A stretch of 64,000 nucleotides of DNA from Tetrahymena elliotti 4EA (Eukaryota > Ciliophora > Oligohymenophorea > Hymenostomatida > Tetrahymenidae), in contig JH720307.1 in the NCBI GenBank assembly GCA_000231825.2, positions 494,389 through 558,388 on the forward strand. Direction: 5' to 3'. Positions 23,588-37,000 of this stretch are shown one piece after another. The translations under genes and the position numbers were made by a program. Under the pieces are notes generated by a model, which was given only the letters and a program-made list of their open reading frames with translations, did not search any database and was not told where the DNA came from. Position 1 is the first letter of the stretch. Each line of letters starts with the position of its first letter.

Positions 23588-25661
23588 TCATAACTACTTT
23601 TAACTGCAGTCATAATAGAAATCTATTTTTAGTAGAAAAATTAATTAATAAATCATGCAACTCGCAATTTAACAATGTAAAATAAATTTTAATTAAAAAA
23701 TTACTTTGATATTCATCTTAGTCATCATCTGAAGAACAATCAGTTGATTCATTATGGTAATCATTTACATCTTTATTGGTAAAAGATGTATCGAAATGGG
23801 AGACATCATTGACTTTTTTTACTGCAGGAATAAAGGGAGCAGGAATAGTTTAATTGGTTAAAGCAACCCAGTCAATCTTTTCAAACCATGGATGATTTTT
23901 GACTTCTTCAATAGAAGATGTTCCTAGTCTTTCATTTTAATTCTTTTTAAGGAGCTTATTGACAATATCCCTAAAATTATTAGAAACCTTTTTATTTTTC
24001 TCATTTTCAAAAATAACAGGGCTATTTTTTATTCTATCAAATAGAATTTTTTGATTTGAATCATCATAAGGAGTAGTTCCAAATACCATTTCAAAAATGA
24101 CACAACCCAAAGCCCACCAGTCAGTAGCCTTTCCATGACCTTCACGAGTAATCATTTCAGGTGGGAAGTAATGAGGAGTTCCACAAACACTCTTTGCTTC
24201 AATAGAATCCATATTTTATCTAGCATATCCAAAATCTCCTAATTTGAGATATCCATTCTTTTCGATTAAAATATTTTCGGGCTTTAAGCTATTAAAAAAG
24301 AAGAAGATTAATACAAATAATTTTCAATAATCAAATGTTGATAGAGCTAAATTTATTTGATTGAAAATCAAGTATTTAATTTTAGTTTAAACTACTAATT
24401 AATCACAAAATTTCTATTAATTTTTTTTTTAGAAATTGAATCTAAGTTAAAAAAATGAAATAGATAAAATCTCCATTAAAAGATGGAATAAAGAGAAAGG
24501 GTTAATTGAAAATAGCAATGGAGTTTTCAAAAAATAAAAATTTTTGTTTTATTTTCAATTTTTATTGTTAAAATTCTAAAAAAGGAGTTTTGAAAAAGTT
24601 AAGCTTTCTCTAAAAATAGGAATTAATTGATGTATTACTTAATTTGAACTTGTTAGTCAAAACTAAAAATAGTATTTCAATTACTTAACTTTTATATTGA
24701 CAAAGATTTTTATAAGTGAGTGAGTGATTGAGTTAGTTAATTCGTTTAGTAAATTTAATTGATTGAATCTAAAATATTACGATTATTTTAGATACCAATC
24801 AATTTATCAAAAATAAAAATTTAAAAATCTAATTAAAAGTTAAAATCTCTTTCTTTTTTTTTAGTTTTTAAATTTGTCCTAAAACTCCAATTTTTATTAA
24901 ATTCTATTCCACAATTTCATTCAAAAATTCTATCTTTTTTAATTAAGAGTTAAATGTAAAGTAGACAAACATTTTTCCAACTCTTTGTATATTCAAATAA
25001 CTCAAACTAGAATAGAATTGAATAAAAAAAATCAAGTTAGAGGTTTATAAAGTCTTCTAAATTTTATCATAAATATTATCCTCATTTTATCAAAATTAAA
25101 ACTTAGTTAGAAAAATTTCTATCTCAATTTTTTTTCATTATTGTTGGTTTTATTAAAAAAAATTGTTTACTCTCTGTATACGATATTTTGAGAATGAAGG
25201 TATTCAAGCATAAGAACAATTTAAGCAGCATAGAATTATGCATCTTTCTCACTAATTGTGTTCTTCTTTGAAACATAGTTAAAGAGGTCACCTCCAGAGC
25301 AGTAATCAAGAATAAGGAATAAATTATGCTGATTTTAGAAAGAATAGTGGAGCTTGGTGATAAAATTACTATTGCAGAAAGAAAGAATATCTTTTTCTTA
25401 AATAATTCTATGAGCAAATTATCTCTTTCTAATTACAGATTTCTTGATAATCTTCATAGCAAATAGCTTACCATTGTCTTTCTTCTTAACTAAAAGGACT
25501 GTTCCAAATTTTCCTTCCCCAATAACATTTAGTAATTCAAATGACTAAAGAGTTACAGGAGCTCTTTATTTAGCCATTCTTTTTTGCTTCTTAGATAGCT
25601 ATTCAGAAGGAACAATATTGATGTCTTCTTTGTCATTTTAAGATGATTAAGAAATATCCAT
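23588..25661 (-). CDS. AGC-type Ser/Thr protein kinase (kinase B of tandem pair)
   Basis: Minus strand, ATG at 25661. Exons 25661-25171, 24288-23705 and 23622-23588 join in phase to 369 residues. Motifs: GEGKFG Gly loop, LFAMKIIKK, GGDLFNYVSKK, YRDLKPEN with Asp164 again split by the first intron, DFGYA, CGTPHYFPPEM, TDWWALGCVIFEM, HPWFEKIDW. The tail HFDTSFT then STDCSSDDD then QNFYYDCSQKQL parallels kinase A and resembles an AGC turn/hydrophobic-motif tail. Both introns are at the same codon and phase as in kinase A, so the pair arose by duplication, but intron 1 is 882 nt here against 382 nt. Probably an active kinase; substrate unknown. Confidence 0.9.
24289..25170 (-). other. unusually long intron (882 nt) of kinase B
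   Basis: Donor GTAAAC at 25170 and acceptor TAG at 24289 on the minus strand. Pure AT-rich sequence; most other introns in the window are far shorter. No open frame or RNA structure stands out inside it. Confidence 0.75.
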
Positions 25662-28629
25662 TTTCTATTAGGTATAATCTTTTCTTTTGATTTAAGCTTA
25701 AAATATTCTAGGTAATTCTGGTTGAATGTAATATTTTCAGTTATTTTGCCAGATAAATATCTTCTTCTTTAATTAATGATGAGAGTAGGTAATTTATTTA
25801 GAATGTGTAAGTTTTTTTAGAGAATTTAAAATTGTTTGATTTTAAAAAGTAATTATATTTATTTACTAATTATTTAGATTATAAATTAAATTGAGTTGAA
25901 TCTTAAATGTTTGTTTTATAAAAGTATAGATATAATTTCAAAAAATTTCTATCTATATGAATTGCTTTTAACAATTTTCTGAATTTTTGGCTATTTATTC
26001 TAACAAATTAATCTTTTCGTCATTCAAAACAACTACTTTCTATTTCAAATTAATTATTAAAAGACAAAAATTTCGTTTTGGTTTTACTTCTATCATAATA
26101 ATTTAATCATTTAAGACTTTCTTTATTAAAGCCATTGCAATCTCTAAAGCCTGAAATACTTTAATTTTTTAAAAAAATTAATGAAAGTAGGTTAAGACAA
26201 AACAAAATAAATAGGTGGGGGCTAAAAAATCCATCTTTTACTTTCAAAGTACAATCAATTATTTTGATTAACACCTGCATAAAAAAATTAACAAATGATT
26301 GAATAGAATAATTTAAAATTCAAGCAAACTCACTCTCTCTTCCATAATATAATAATAAATTCTTCTATTTCATATTAATTTTTTGTAATTTCATTTTGAT
26401 AATATCTAATGACATCAAAAATTGCATTTATTTCTAATATCAATCTTGATATACCAAATGAGAAGAATAATATTAAATTCTTTCAGATACATCTTTTTAA
26501 TAATTCATTTCTCAAATTTTATTTTTCTAAAGATTTCAAAGTTATTTTGTTTTAACAAAAGCTTTTGAGGGATTTTCTAACTATTAATATTCAATATTTT
26601 AAAAGCCTTAGATAAAGATTTTTTAATTTCTCAAAAGAATTATTTTTCTAATTTTAATTTGTTCAATAAAAAATGTATTGGTGATAACAAACAAAACAAA
26701 TTATCATTGCAATTTAATTTTCCAGAAGTTTAACTTCTCTAAGTTATTATTCTTAAGAATCTAACTCTAAAATTTATTACAATACGCATCTAACTCTACT
26801 CTTCTATTTTTTATAATTAAATTTATGATAAAAATTGATGAAAATTTTTATAAATTTGTAAGTCAAATAGCAAAAATATTCTAATTAAAATTACATTATC
26901 TCTTTTTGAGAAGAAGGAAAGTACTATTTTTTATAAATAATCAATAATACTCTTATGTATTCACCAGGGTCAGTACCATTATCTGAAGATGCCTCTGAAA
27001 ATCTATTAATTTTTTAAATGTATTTTATCTTAAATAGTTAAAATATGATTGTAAAAAAATCAATAGTTTTATATTTTTTAATTATTATTTAAAATAATTT
27101 TAAAGAATTTAAGAAATTTGAATTTATAATTTATTTTACATCTTTCAGTTCAAAATGTAAGTTTAAGTTAAATGAAAATATTACTCTCATTAAACAAATT
27201 TTTAATAAAAAATTTAATCGTTTTTAAAGTATCATTTTACCTTTTTCAGATCAAAAAAGGTATGATAGATATTCTATATAATCTAATTTATTTCAATTCT
27301 AAAAATTAACATAAATTTCTATTATTTAATTTATATACAAATAATCACCTTAAATGGTTGTTTTTTCAAGTAAACTTTATCAACTTAGTAAAAATTTAAT
27401 TTTAATTATAAAATTTTTTTAAAATATCTATGTATCCTGTTACATTATTATTCAAGATTTAAAATAGAAAAATAGTAGAAAAAAAAAATTTCTTATCTCT
27501 AAACATTTTTTTTAGAAAAAAAATGACTCTTTAAAAAATCTAAAGATAAACAGATTGAAAAATTAAAAAAATAACTCATCTGTTTATTAAAGTATATTTT
27601 TTTATTTTAAGAAAACAAGATATTAAATTTAAAGAGTAGTGAATGGTATTAAAGACTAAAAAATTTCATCAAAAAGTTTTACTTTTTGAAAAATTGAGTT
27701 GAGTAATTTAATTTTTTACTGATTAAAGAATTGAGGGTTTATTAAAATGATGTAAACTCAATACTTAATGACTATTTATTAAATTTTAATTTTAAAAGAT
27801 AAATAACACTATGGGATGTTATTCATGTATATTAAATTAGCAAATAATATTTTGTTTGGAAGAGCCTGAATGTCTATTTTACATGCAAAAGATTTTAATT
27901 TAAGTAAATTAGCATATTTTCTATTTTTTAATAGATTAAACTCTTTGATAAATAGAGTAATTTGTAGAGTGAAAAAAATTAAGGTGTTAATGAGAAGAAT
28001 AAAAATTTTGAGAACAAATTCATTTAAAATGTGATAAAATTTTCATTTTTTAATAAGTTTTACTGTTTTTTAAAAATGAAAAAAGGTTTAAATAAGGAAA
28101 GTAAACAAATTTTAAAAAATAAAAAGAACAATCTTAGATTTAAACTACAAGAAAAATAAAATTTAACACATCAACACCTTGATGAATGTCTACTGCGAAT
28201 TATCGGACATTACTATTACCAATAACTAAATTTTCAAATAATAATAAGTAAATAAAGCAAATAAACTAAAAAAGAAAATAGACCACTAATATATACAATA
28301 TTATTATTTTTATTAATAATTTACTAAATAGAAGTAATTAGAGTACTATCAATAAGCATATTAAAACTTATGGGACTTTTGAAAAAATTGAAAGTTATTT
28401 ACTAATCGTTGCATTTGTAAGATCCTTCTTTAAATAAATAGTTTGTTGAGCAAAATCATCACAGTGTAATATTTTTATTTAGATTTCATTTTTATTTAGA
28501 AACAAACACTTTGTAAGTAATTTTCCATTAATCATATTACATAATCCATTTTCTAAGATACTAAATTAAATCATTTTTAAAATATTATCAATAGCGTATA
28601 GTCTTTTATTATATTGAAACAGTATTTTA
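25662..28629. other. 3-kb gene-poor spacer with paired hairpins
   Basis: Very AT-rich, many poly-A/T runs, no convincing ORF on either strand. The one less AT-rich island is at 28169-28211 (listed separately). Confidence 0.5.
28169..28211. other. two adjacent perfect stem-loops
   Basis: catcaa-cacc-ttgatg (28169-28184) is followed without gap by aatgtc-15 nt-gacatt (28185-28211). Stems are 6 bp and perfect; the second loop contains actgcgaatt, also present at 45356-45365. Strand and function unknown; could be a small RNA. Confidence 0.4.
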
Positions 28630-31600
28630 ATGTATCAGGCTATCTTTAAGTATGAATATGGAGTCTCCTTTATAATTGGCTTAATTAATAGGCGGAATTA
28701 GTATTTGCTTAGTTTCATTATTGTTTGCATATTTTTTATCATCTAAAAAGTTCCAGTATTATTCTGTTATTTACAAATTATCGCATGTAGTCTTATACAT
28801 GTTCAACATGTAGAAGCTCTATAATAATATTACTACTATGAAATAGCTAGAATTGAATTAAACATTTTACTTTTTTATCTTTGGACAGGTAAATTTATTG
28901 TTTATTAATCAAATTAAATGAAATATATTAAAAAATAAAAAATACCAAAATAAAATCGAATTAAACCAAATATATAAGTGTTAATTAAGCTTCTATTCTT
29001 TTATGCTATTCCATTTGCTAGATTTTTTTAGGCTTTTTCTTAACTAAAACAACATTTTTAAGGGAAAAAATTCCCTTAAAATTTATTCTTAGTGAGTAAT
29101 TTTCAATGTTTCAAATAAATAATTTAAATATGGATCTGTTAAAGATAGTATTTTTTTCAAATTAAAGGTATTTTCAATTAAAATTACCACTAAAAGCACG
29201 TTTATGAAGAACAAATTTAAATTTATTTTTGATTAAGATATTTCAAATGTAAATATTTTTTAATTTATTTAAAGGTATCTACAATCATATTTCATCTTTA
29301 GCTAGATTCTTTATGGCTTGAATTAGTTTCTTCTATTGGTTAAGCTATTATAATTTTAGTTATTTTAAATTTTGATGTGTTCTAAACTAATATCATAGTA
29401 TTCACATATCTCCAATTTAGTATTTTCTAAGTTATCAATATATTTAAATCTTAGAAGAAATTTCTGCTTAAATTAAATGATAAATCTTGGTTAAGTATAA
29501 CTGATTACTTCTACTAGATTCCAATCGTTATTATCAAATTTGACAGTATCACACAATATATTTCTTTAAATGGTATATTCAATTTCAATCTTAATCTTAA
29601 TTTTAATTGTTAAATTTTATTTTTTCAGATTGTAACAAAACTTCTGAGAAGTTTTTCGATTTTAGAGGGGATGACAAAGATTCAGATAAATTAAATAAAA
29701 AAATGAGTTAGTTTATTTTGGAAGATATTTTGTAAGCTGATGATATCAATTATAGCTAAAACATCACTAGATTATAATTTAAAAGCCCTGCCTACAGTAA
29801 TAATACCAATTATATAGGGAATAATATTTATTCAAGCTAAAGAGACTTGAAATCATATTTAATAAATAAAAGTGCCAAAATAATTTTTTAAAAAGATATA
29901 AATTTAAAATCATTTGAAGATACAGGGAATGTAGAGATAATTTAATGTATTTACAATAATAATCTATATGAAGTTTAGATTCTTCCTGTTGTTATCGATT
30001 TTCAATTAAGCATTGCTTTATAATTTCATTAGATAGAATTAAGCTAATTTTATGAAAGGAAACATGCTAAAACTCTTGAAAAATCATACAATTTAAATGT
30101 AACTAATATGAATACACCTACTTAATTCAAAAGTGAGTCTGTTTCTAAGTTACCACTATTTGTAACAAATAGTTACAATCATAAAAAATAAAACCTTTAT
30201 TTAAACACATAGGTATAAAATCCTATATCTTCAATTTCTCCTATAAGTGGTATAAGTGGGTTGAATATTCCATAATTTTAAAATATGAACCAAAGCAGTG
30301 AATATAAAGAAAAAGACAAATAAGATGAAAATTTTCAAGTTATAAACTTTTATAATGGGATTATATCATACATGAATAGAAATATTGATGATCTGATAGC
30401 AACTTTCGAGTATGCAGATCAAAATATTAAAAATAATAGTCTTAAAATGTAAATATAAGGATTAAAGATATTCAAATAAGAATAAAAATAGATTTTTGAT
30501 GCTGTATAACTTAGAGTAAGTTTTATAAAGAACTAAGTAAATCAATAATCTATAAGTAACTAACCTAATAACAGTGGATCTTCAAATTAAGTTAATGAAA
30601 TTTCTCCACCTACATTAAATTATCATTATTTTGATTTTACAGATATATACCTATCTTTAAAACATTATCTACTAGTTCATGGATATGATTATTATTTTAA
30701 TGTTAAAAACTTGATACCTTCAAAATTCTAAATTTATTCCAACAAAGAAGCAATTTAATAAATTTTTTAATGCTGTATTTTTTTGATAGTAGAATCTTGT
30801 AAGCTAAAATCTATGCATGTGTAATAAAGTAACTTAATGAGATCTTTTTCGAGTAATGGGGCCCCTATACCATAAAACATCATAAATTAAAATGTAAATG
30901 ATTTGATTAATACATTAAAATTTTCTTATGAAGAGTAAAAAAATTAGGCTATTAGTTAAACTTAAACAAATGCTTTTTAGCATAAAATGATGGGGATTGA
31001 ATTTTCTTAAATTATAACTCAAAACTAAACCTCTAATATTGCTGTTAAAATAACAAATATTCAAAATCAAAATATTTTTGATACTTAAAAGCACTCAAAA
31101 TTAGCTTCATTCTTCTTTAGTGTGCTAAAAACATATCTTGATAAAGTAGGAATTTTAACATCTCTACAATAAAAATAAAATGATGATAATTTAAGATATA
31201 ATATTTACTTCACTGTATTATCAGATTGCAATTAAATCTAATAACAGCGAAGTAGTTAAGTAAAATAAAAAAATAATGCATTTGTAAATCAATAAACAGC
31301 TATGAGTTCATAATACTATAATAATTCATAAAGTCCTAAGAATGTTTAATTCAAAGAAGTAATTAATGCTCCCATTGATAATTAACTATTACTTTCAAGT
31401 TCTAATAAATGTAAAGATCATTTCTACTAAGACAATCCTAATTCTTCAAATAATTCATAAATAAATTTTCTAACTAAAAATAAATCTGAAAGCAAATTTT
31501 AATTTAATTCTTCTCTTAACAATACCTAAAAGCAAGAATTATATAATTTTTAAGAAAAGATAGAGGAGTAGGTGTTAAATGATACAGAAGACGAAGAATA

Positions 31601-31793
31601 GTAAAGTGAAATAGTAGAATAAGGAAACGAGTATCAAAATGATCAGAGTAAATTAGATCAAATAAAACAAGTAGGAATTAATAGCCTAGTTTATAATGAC
31701 TAATAGTATAAAAAAACATTTCTTGCAACTAAAAATTTCAAAGATACCCATAGCCTTAATAAATTTAATACTTTAAAAAATAAATAATTATGA
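28630..31793 (+). CDS. membrane PAS / degenerate histidine-kinase-like protein (sensor A)
   Basis: Four exons, 28630-28888, 28990-29147, 29275-29572 and 29629-31793, joining in phase to 959 residues; TGA at 31791-31793. N-terminal ~220 residues hold about five or six membrane helices (LLSFIIVCIFFIIQKVPVLF, IELNILLFYLW, LVSSIGQAIIILVILNF, VFTYLQFSIFQVI). A PAS-like segment follows, split by the intron at 29572: DYFYQIPIVIIKFDSITQY then CNKTSEKFFDFRG, ending YEVQILPVVIDFQLSIAL. Later KFQIYSNKEAIQQIFQCC resembles the histidine-kinase N-box region and KTYLDKVGILTSLQQ the G2 region, but the N-box Asn and DxGxG are missing. The linkers are Asn/Gln/Ser-rich. Likely a membrane signalling protein with a dead ATPase module. 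Kinase ancestry is inference; PAS call moderate. Homologous to the next two large genes. Confidence 0.6.
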
Positions 31794-34064
31794 AAAGCAA
31801 AAAAACTAAAAGTAATCAAACAGCTGAAAACAAAATAATCGAAAAAATTCTGCTATTTTAATTTTAACAAATTTAAAGCATGATATAAATTAGCTCATAT
31901 GAATTAGGTTAAAAATAATTGCTCAAGTAAAAAAATTATGTAGACTAAAACTATTTTATCTTATTTCTATAATCATTTTAGTTCAATATTTAAAATTTCA
32001 ATCCTAAAATAAATAAAAAAACAAACTATTTTCTATTTTTCATTCTCCATAATTGATGCTTCATAAATAAATAAATTAATTTCTTTTTGAAAAAATTATG
32101 TTGTAGAAAACTAATTTATTTTATGTTTTTAAAAATAATTAAAATTAATTTAATAAAATGTTTGTGAAAAATAACATTATGAGTGTTAAGTTTTGTTTTA
32201 AAATATTTAAATGAAATTTTCATAAACATATTTAAAAACGAAAAAAATTAAAATAGATTAAGCAAATCTTAACTTTCTAAAAATAATTTTTAAATACGAA
32301 ATTCAGTTTTGATAGAAAATGGTAATGAGTTATTTTATTATTTAAAAATTGATACTGAAAATAAATTATAGTCCTAAATAAAAGAAAAATTAATTTTCCA
32401 AGATGAAACAATCTTTTTTGAGTTTGATTGAGATTGGTAAAAAATGAATTAAAAAAAAGTAAAAAGAAAAAAACAAAATAATTAACTGCTTAAAAAACTA
32501 GTTTTTCTTAATCTTTTAAAAATTATACAGATTTAAATTTTCTTTTTGAAGTAAAAAAATGAAAAGAATTTTAATTGAAATAAAAAAAAATTACGATTAA
32601 TAAATAATTCAAAAGTAATTTACATTCATTAAGTTTTTGTCATACAATATTTTTATTTTTTTAAGTTCAAAAGTTTTAAGAATAGTTTTGTTATCAGATA
32701 CAACATGGCGCACTACTGCTTTTAAGTATTTAAAAATTGTAATAATTTAATTACACAATTTAAAAAAATTATTAAAATAAATAATTCATACTAAATATTT
32801 TTGAATTTTCAAAAGTGTAAGATTAAATTACATTTAAAAAAATAAAAAACCCATTTTGCTTTTTGTAAGTCTAAGCGAAAATTTATTTCACAAAAATATA
32901 CTTGATTCGTCAACTAAAGTCAATAAAAATCGGTTGATTAAGACAAAACTATATGTTTTTATCATAATTATAATTTTATCTCTTTCATAAACCACCGCTT
33001 GATTAATCTTACTCATTTAATTGTCATTTTTGAAAATAATAAATCCTTAACCAAAAAATTAATTAACTTCATAGTAAATAATTATTTACTTTTATACTAA
33101 AAAGCGTTAATTTATCTCCATACATTTACACTAAATAATAGAATAACTTTTAATGTCTTTTAGATCTGTTTGAAGTGAAAATGAGCAATAAAAATAAAGA
33201 TAATTAGTTTAATTTTTTTTATGTTAGGAGACGAAATTAGGAATTTTCTAACGAAATTAGCATGAAATGCTTATTAATTTGAATGTTAGAATATAATAAA
33301 TATCTATTTACTAAATATTTATGTGGTAAAGTACAAATAAATTTCGAAACGAAAACTAAATAACGTTAATTAATTTTATTCTAAGAGGCTTTGTTAGGTT
33401 AGTTTCTCTTAAGTGATGAATGCAACTTTATTAATTTCAATAGTTTATCATCTCTATTGATTTTATGGTGTATTTTAAAGATTTTTAATTGTAATAAGAA
33501 TGAAAAGAAAGTAGGATCAAAAAATTAGGAATTTATCAATAGTAAAACAAATTAAAATCAAAAGAAAGCAATTAATAATATCTTAATTAACAAAATAACT
33601 AATAAGTTCCTAAAATATTAATCAAGGCATTAAAGTTTAAAGCATTCAAAGAAAGATTTATTTATGGCTATAGCAGTAAATATATAAGAATGAAGTACTA
33701 CAATACCAAGCATATATCTAAGTGGACACTAAATTTTAGGAAAGAATATTTAGAAAGTCAGTTTCACAAATAAAATAAGACAAAAGTAAATATAAAAATT
33801 ATATTTTCAAGCATCATATCTGTTATAATTATGAATACAACTAATTTTAAATCTTGTTAAAAAAGCCAATTTTTAGAATTTTTTAAATAATAAGCAATCT
33901 CTACCACTCAAAAATGCTTTTATTATTTAAAAAAAAAATATAAATATTATGAAAAATCTACTTTAAAGTTTCTATTTTGAGCTTTTCTATATGAACAAAC
34001 TCATTAGTTAATTGAAGTTAATATATCTAATTTATTTTATAAATAGTAATTTTATTTTTTTAAA
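31794..34064. other. 2.3-kb AT-rich spacer
   Basis: Separates sensors A and B. Contains one ciliate-code ORF, 33500-33952 (listed), otherwise only AT-rich sequence. Confidence 0.4.
33500..33952 (+). CDS. weak ciliate-code ORF, 150 codons
   Basis: ATG 33500 to TGA 33950-33952, starts MKRKQDQKIRNLSIVKQ; basic, Lys/Ile/Gln-rich. No domain seen. The other two plus-strand frames are also nearly free of TGA here, so this may be chance or an exon of something undetected. Confidence 0.15.
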
Positions 34065-37000
34065 ATGATGATTTCTTCAACGTTGCTTTGGTCTATAATA
34101 GCGATTGCAATTGATGGTTTTACTACTAATATGGTTATACTGCTTGTTGTTTTACCTGTTTCTTTTTTTATAGTAAGAGCACCATGGCTGAGATTTTGCT
34201 AGATTTATATTTTTATTTTTTAGATACTAGCAAGTATTACTATTCCTCAATACAATTCTTCTAATGACCAACCTTACTGGAGAATATATTTAAATGGAGC
34301 TGTAATTTTTATTTTCTTTTAAAATTAATAAATTTTTATTTAACTTAGAAGCATTTTCATATTAATTTAGAAGAAAATAAATTATTTTAATTAAAAAATT
34401 TCTATTTAAATAAAAGGCTTCTGTTATGTGGATGTTTGTAGGATATCAATCGTTTGTAATGGAAGCTATTTCTATTTTATTTTAAATAATAGCACCTATT
34501 TATTTACTTAAAATGCAATTAGAATATATTATTGTCCTTGTATTATTTATGCTACTCTTAATTTTCAATCGATATATAACAAACCGGAATTAAAGGTTAC
34601 TCTTTCTAGCTCTGTAAAATTTTGAGTAGTGGTAAGAAGCAATAGAAAAAACAGTTCCTACTTATTTTATTATTTCTCGTTTTGAATTCAGAACTCATCA
34701 AATGTACTTGCATGGTAAAACTATCATTAAAATTAAAAACATTCTACTACAAATCTTTCATCAATTACTCAGTCACTAACTAGACAATTTTTATTTAATT
34801 CTTCATTACACTTAAAATTTTATAAATTTGGTTCTACTAAATACTACCTAATTATCTTCTATTTATTTACATTTACTTTGATTAAAATTATTTTGACCAA
34901 TCATCTTATAATTCTTTCTAAAATGAATACTTTTATTTTATTTTATTTTATTTTGATGTTTGAAGTAAATACTAATCCGGAAAAATCTTTCTAAAAATTT
35001 GTCTATTTAAAAATTAGATTAAAACAAGAAATTCTAAAAATTTATGGATATGTAACAGAATACTAAAAAAGGGAATAGGAACTTAGAAGATAATAAACTT
35101 TACATTTAGTTTCTTAAAAATTGTGAATTAGAACACACTCCATCTCAGCCTTTTTCACCTAATTCTGCAAGTGCAAGTGGTGTTCGGTCTCATGGAAATT
35201 CCTACTCTAACAAGAACTCAAATCCTGAATCAAATTAATCAAACTATAATTTATAAGCTTTTGGAATAGGTAAAACTTAAATAAATAATAATAATTTATA
35301 AAGTTCAGTTCAATTGAAAGTTGGCAATTTGAATAATATTAATAATACTAACAATAATACTCCTTAGTCAGCTACATAAGCTATTAATACTCTATTTGAT
35401 CTCTTGTTAAAAAAGCATGATTATCTATATAAAGAAATCACTTAAATTTAATCAACGAAGGGAAAAAAACCCATTTTTTTGCATCACACTAAATCTGATG
35501 ATAAAAAGTTAAAAAATAATAACAATAATGATTTTACTACTGCAGTACCTGGAGATTCTAGGAGGAATACAATTTTAGCATAAAATTTATTTACTAATAT
35601 TGATGAAAATGTAGTTTAATAAAATTAACTTTTAAAAGAAGAACAAATAAAAGTTATTTACAAAAACCCAAATTCTTCATCAATTTAAAAGTTTAAAGTA
35701 AAAATAGTTCCTTTGATTATATAAGAGCCATTATTAGCAATTAGTTTATAAGATATTACCTAAAACGAAGAAGAAAAGAAAGTAAAAAAAATGGAATAAG
35801 ATAATAATGCTATTAATCTTTAGGTTATTGCTAAAATCAAGTCCCATATTGAATATTTGTTCTAAAATTTATCTAAAATCAAAGGCCAAAAGATGAAACA
35901 AGCTGTTATATTTCCACTGAATATAATTCGTAGTACTGCTGCTATTGATAAGAACAAAATTACTTATGAATAATTTGGAGTAAATTCTCTTCTTAAAGAT
36001 CTTGTTAGCTTATTTCCAAATTTCACTTAACTCAGGATAAAAAATAATCCCGATTAGCCTTCAAACTAAAGTGGTTTATATTCAAATCAAAAAAATAACA
36101 ATTTAGTAGGAAATAATGAATTCTAAAGCTGGGAAGATTAATTAAAAGAATTTGATTTGATAGATCCCTAGTCTTTTGAAGAGCTAGATGACTTAGAAAT
36201 AATAAAACAGCAAGAAGAGACCATAGCAAAAAAATACAATTTAGCACAACATATTTCAGCAAATCATGATTTTTTGTCATTTTCTGTATAAGAAAAATAG
36301 TTCAATAGGTAGAAATCAAATTTTAGTATGTAGACGATTGGAACTGATAATTTAAATTTTAAGGGTAATTCAAATTATGTAGATAGTGAGTACTTAATAT
36401 CAAATCTAAACTTCTAGAAAAAGAATAATTAGAATGAAAATATTAAGAATAAAATAAATTCTTGTTTGATTATTAACTATGATTCATAAACAGATAATGA
36501 TATAAAACAAACAGTAACTGCCAAAACAATCAATGATGCTTAAGATAACACTTTAACAGTAAATCGAATTTATTAAAAGTTTCATAAATCGATCAGTAAT
36601 GAAGATGTTTTAGGTAAAAAGGATAATAAAAATATCAATAAATTCTCTTAAAATAATTTTTCTCACATACTAAATACAACACCTTAGAGAGCACATGTCT
36701 TACCCTAATCTAAATCATCAATATCATACAAAATTATAAAACCACAAACTGCTTCTCAGATAAATAATAAATTAAAGTAATTAGATGATAACCCTAATGG
36801 AAGGAATAATTCTAATAGATAACAAGAATTAAAGCATAAATTAATTTCACTTACTGTAGAAGATATATAAAAAAGAGGACCAACATTATAGACAACAACA
36901 ACAACTGGGTTTTCATAACAATAACCTGGGGGGTCATTTACTCAAACTAAATTACTAAACTAGATTGAAAAAGAAGATTCTCATGAAGATCTGACCTCAG

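Noticed and set aside
25124..25417. Minus-strand 97-codon ORF
   Set aside because: Wrong frame of kinase B exon 1.
36032..36280. Minus-strand 82-codon ORF
   Set aside because: Antisense to sensor B.
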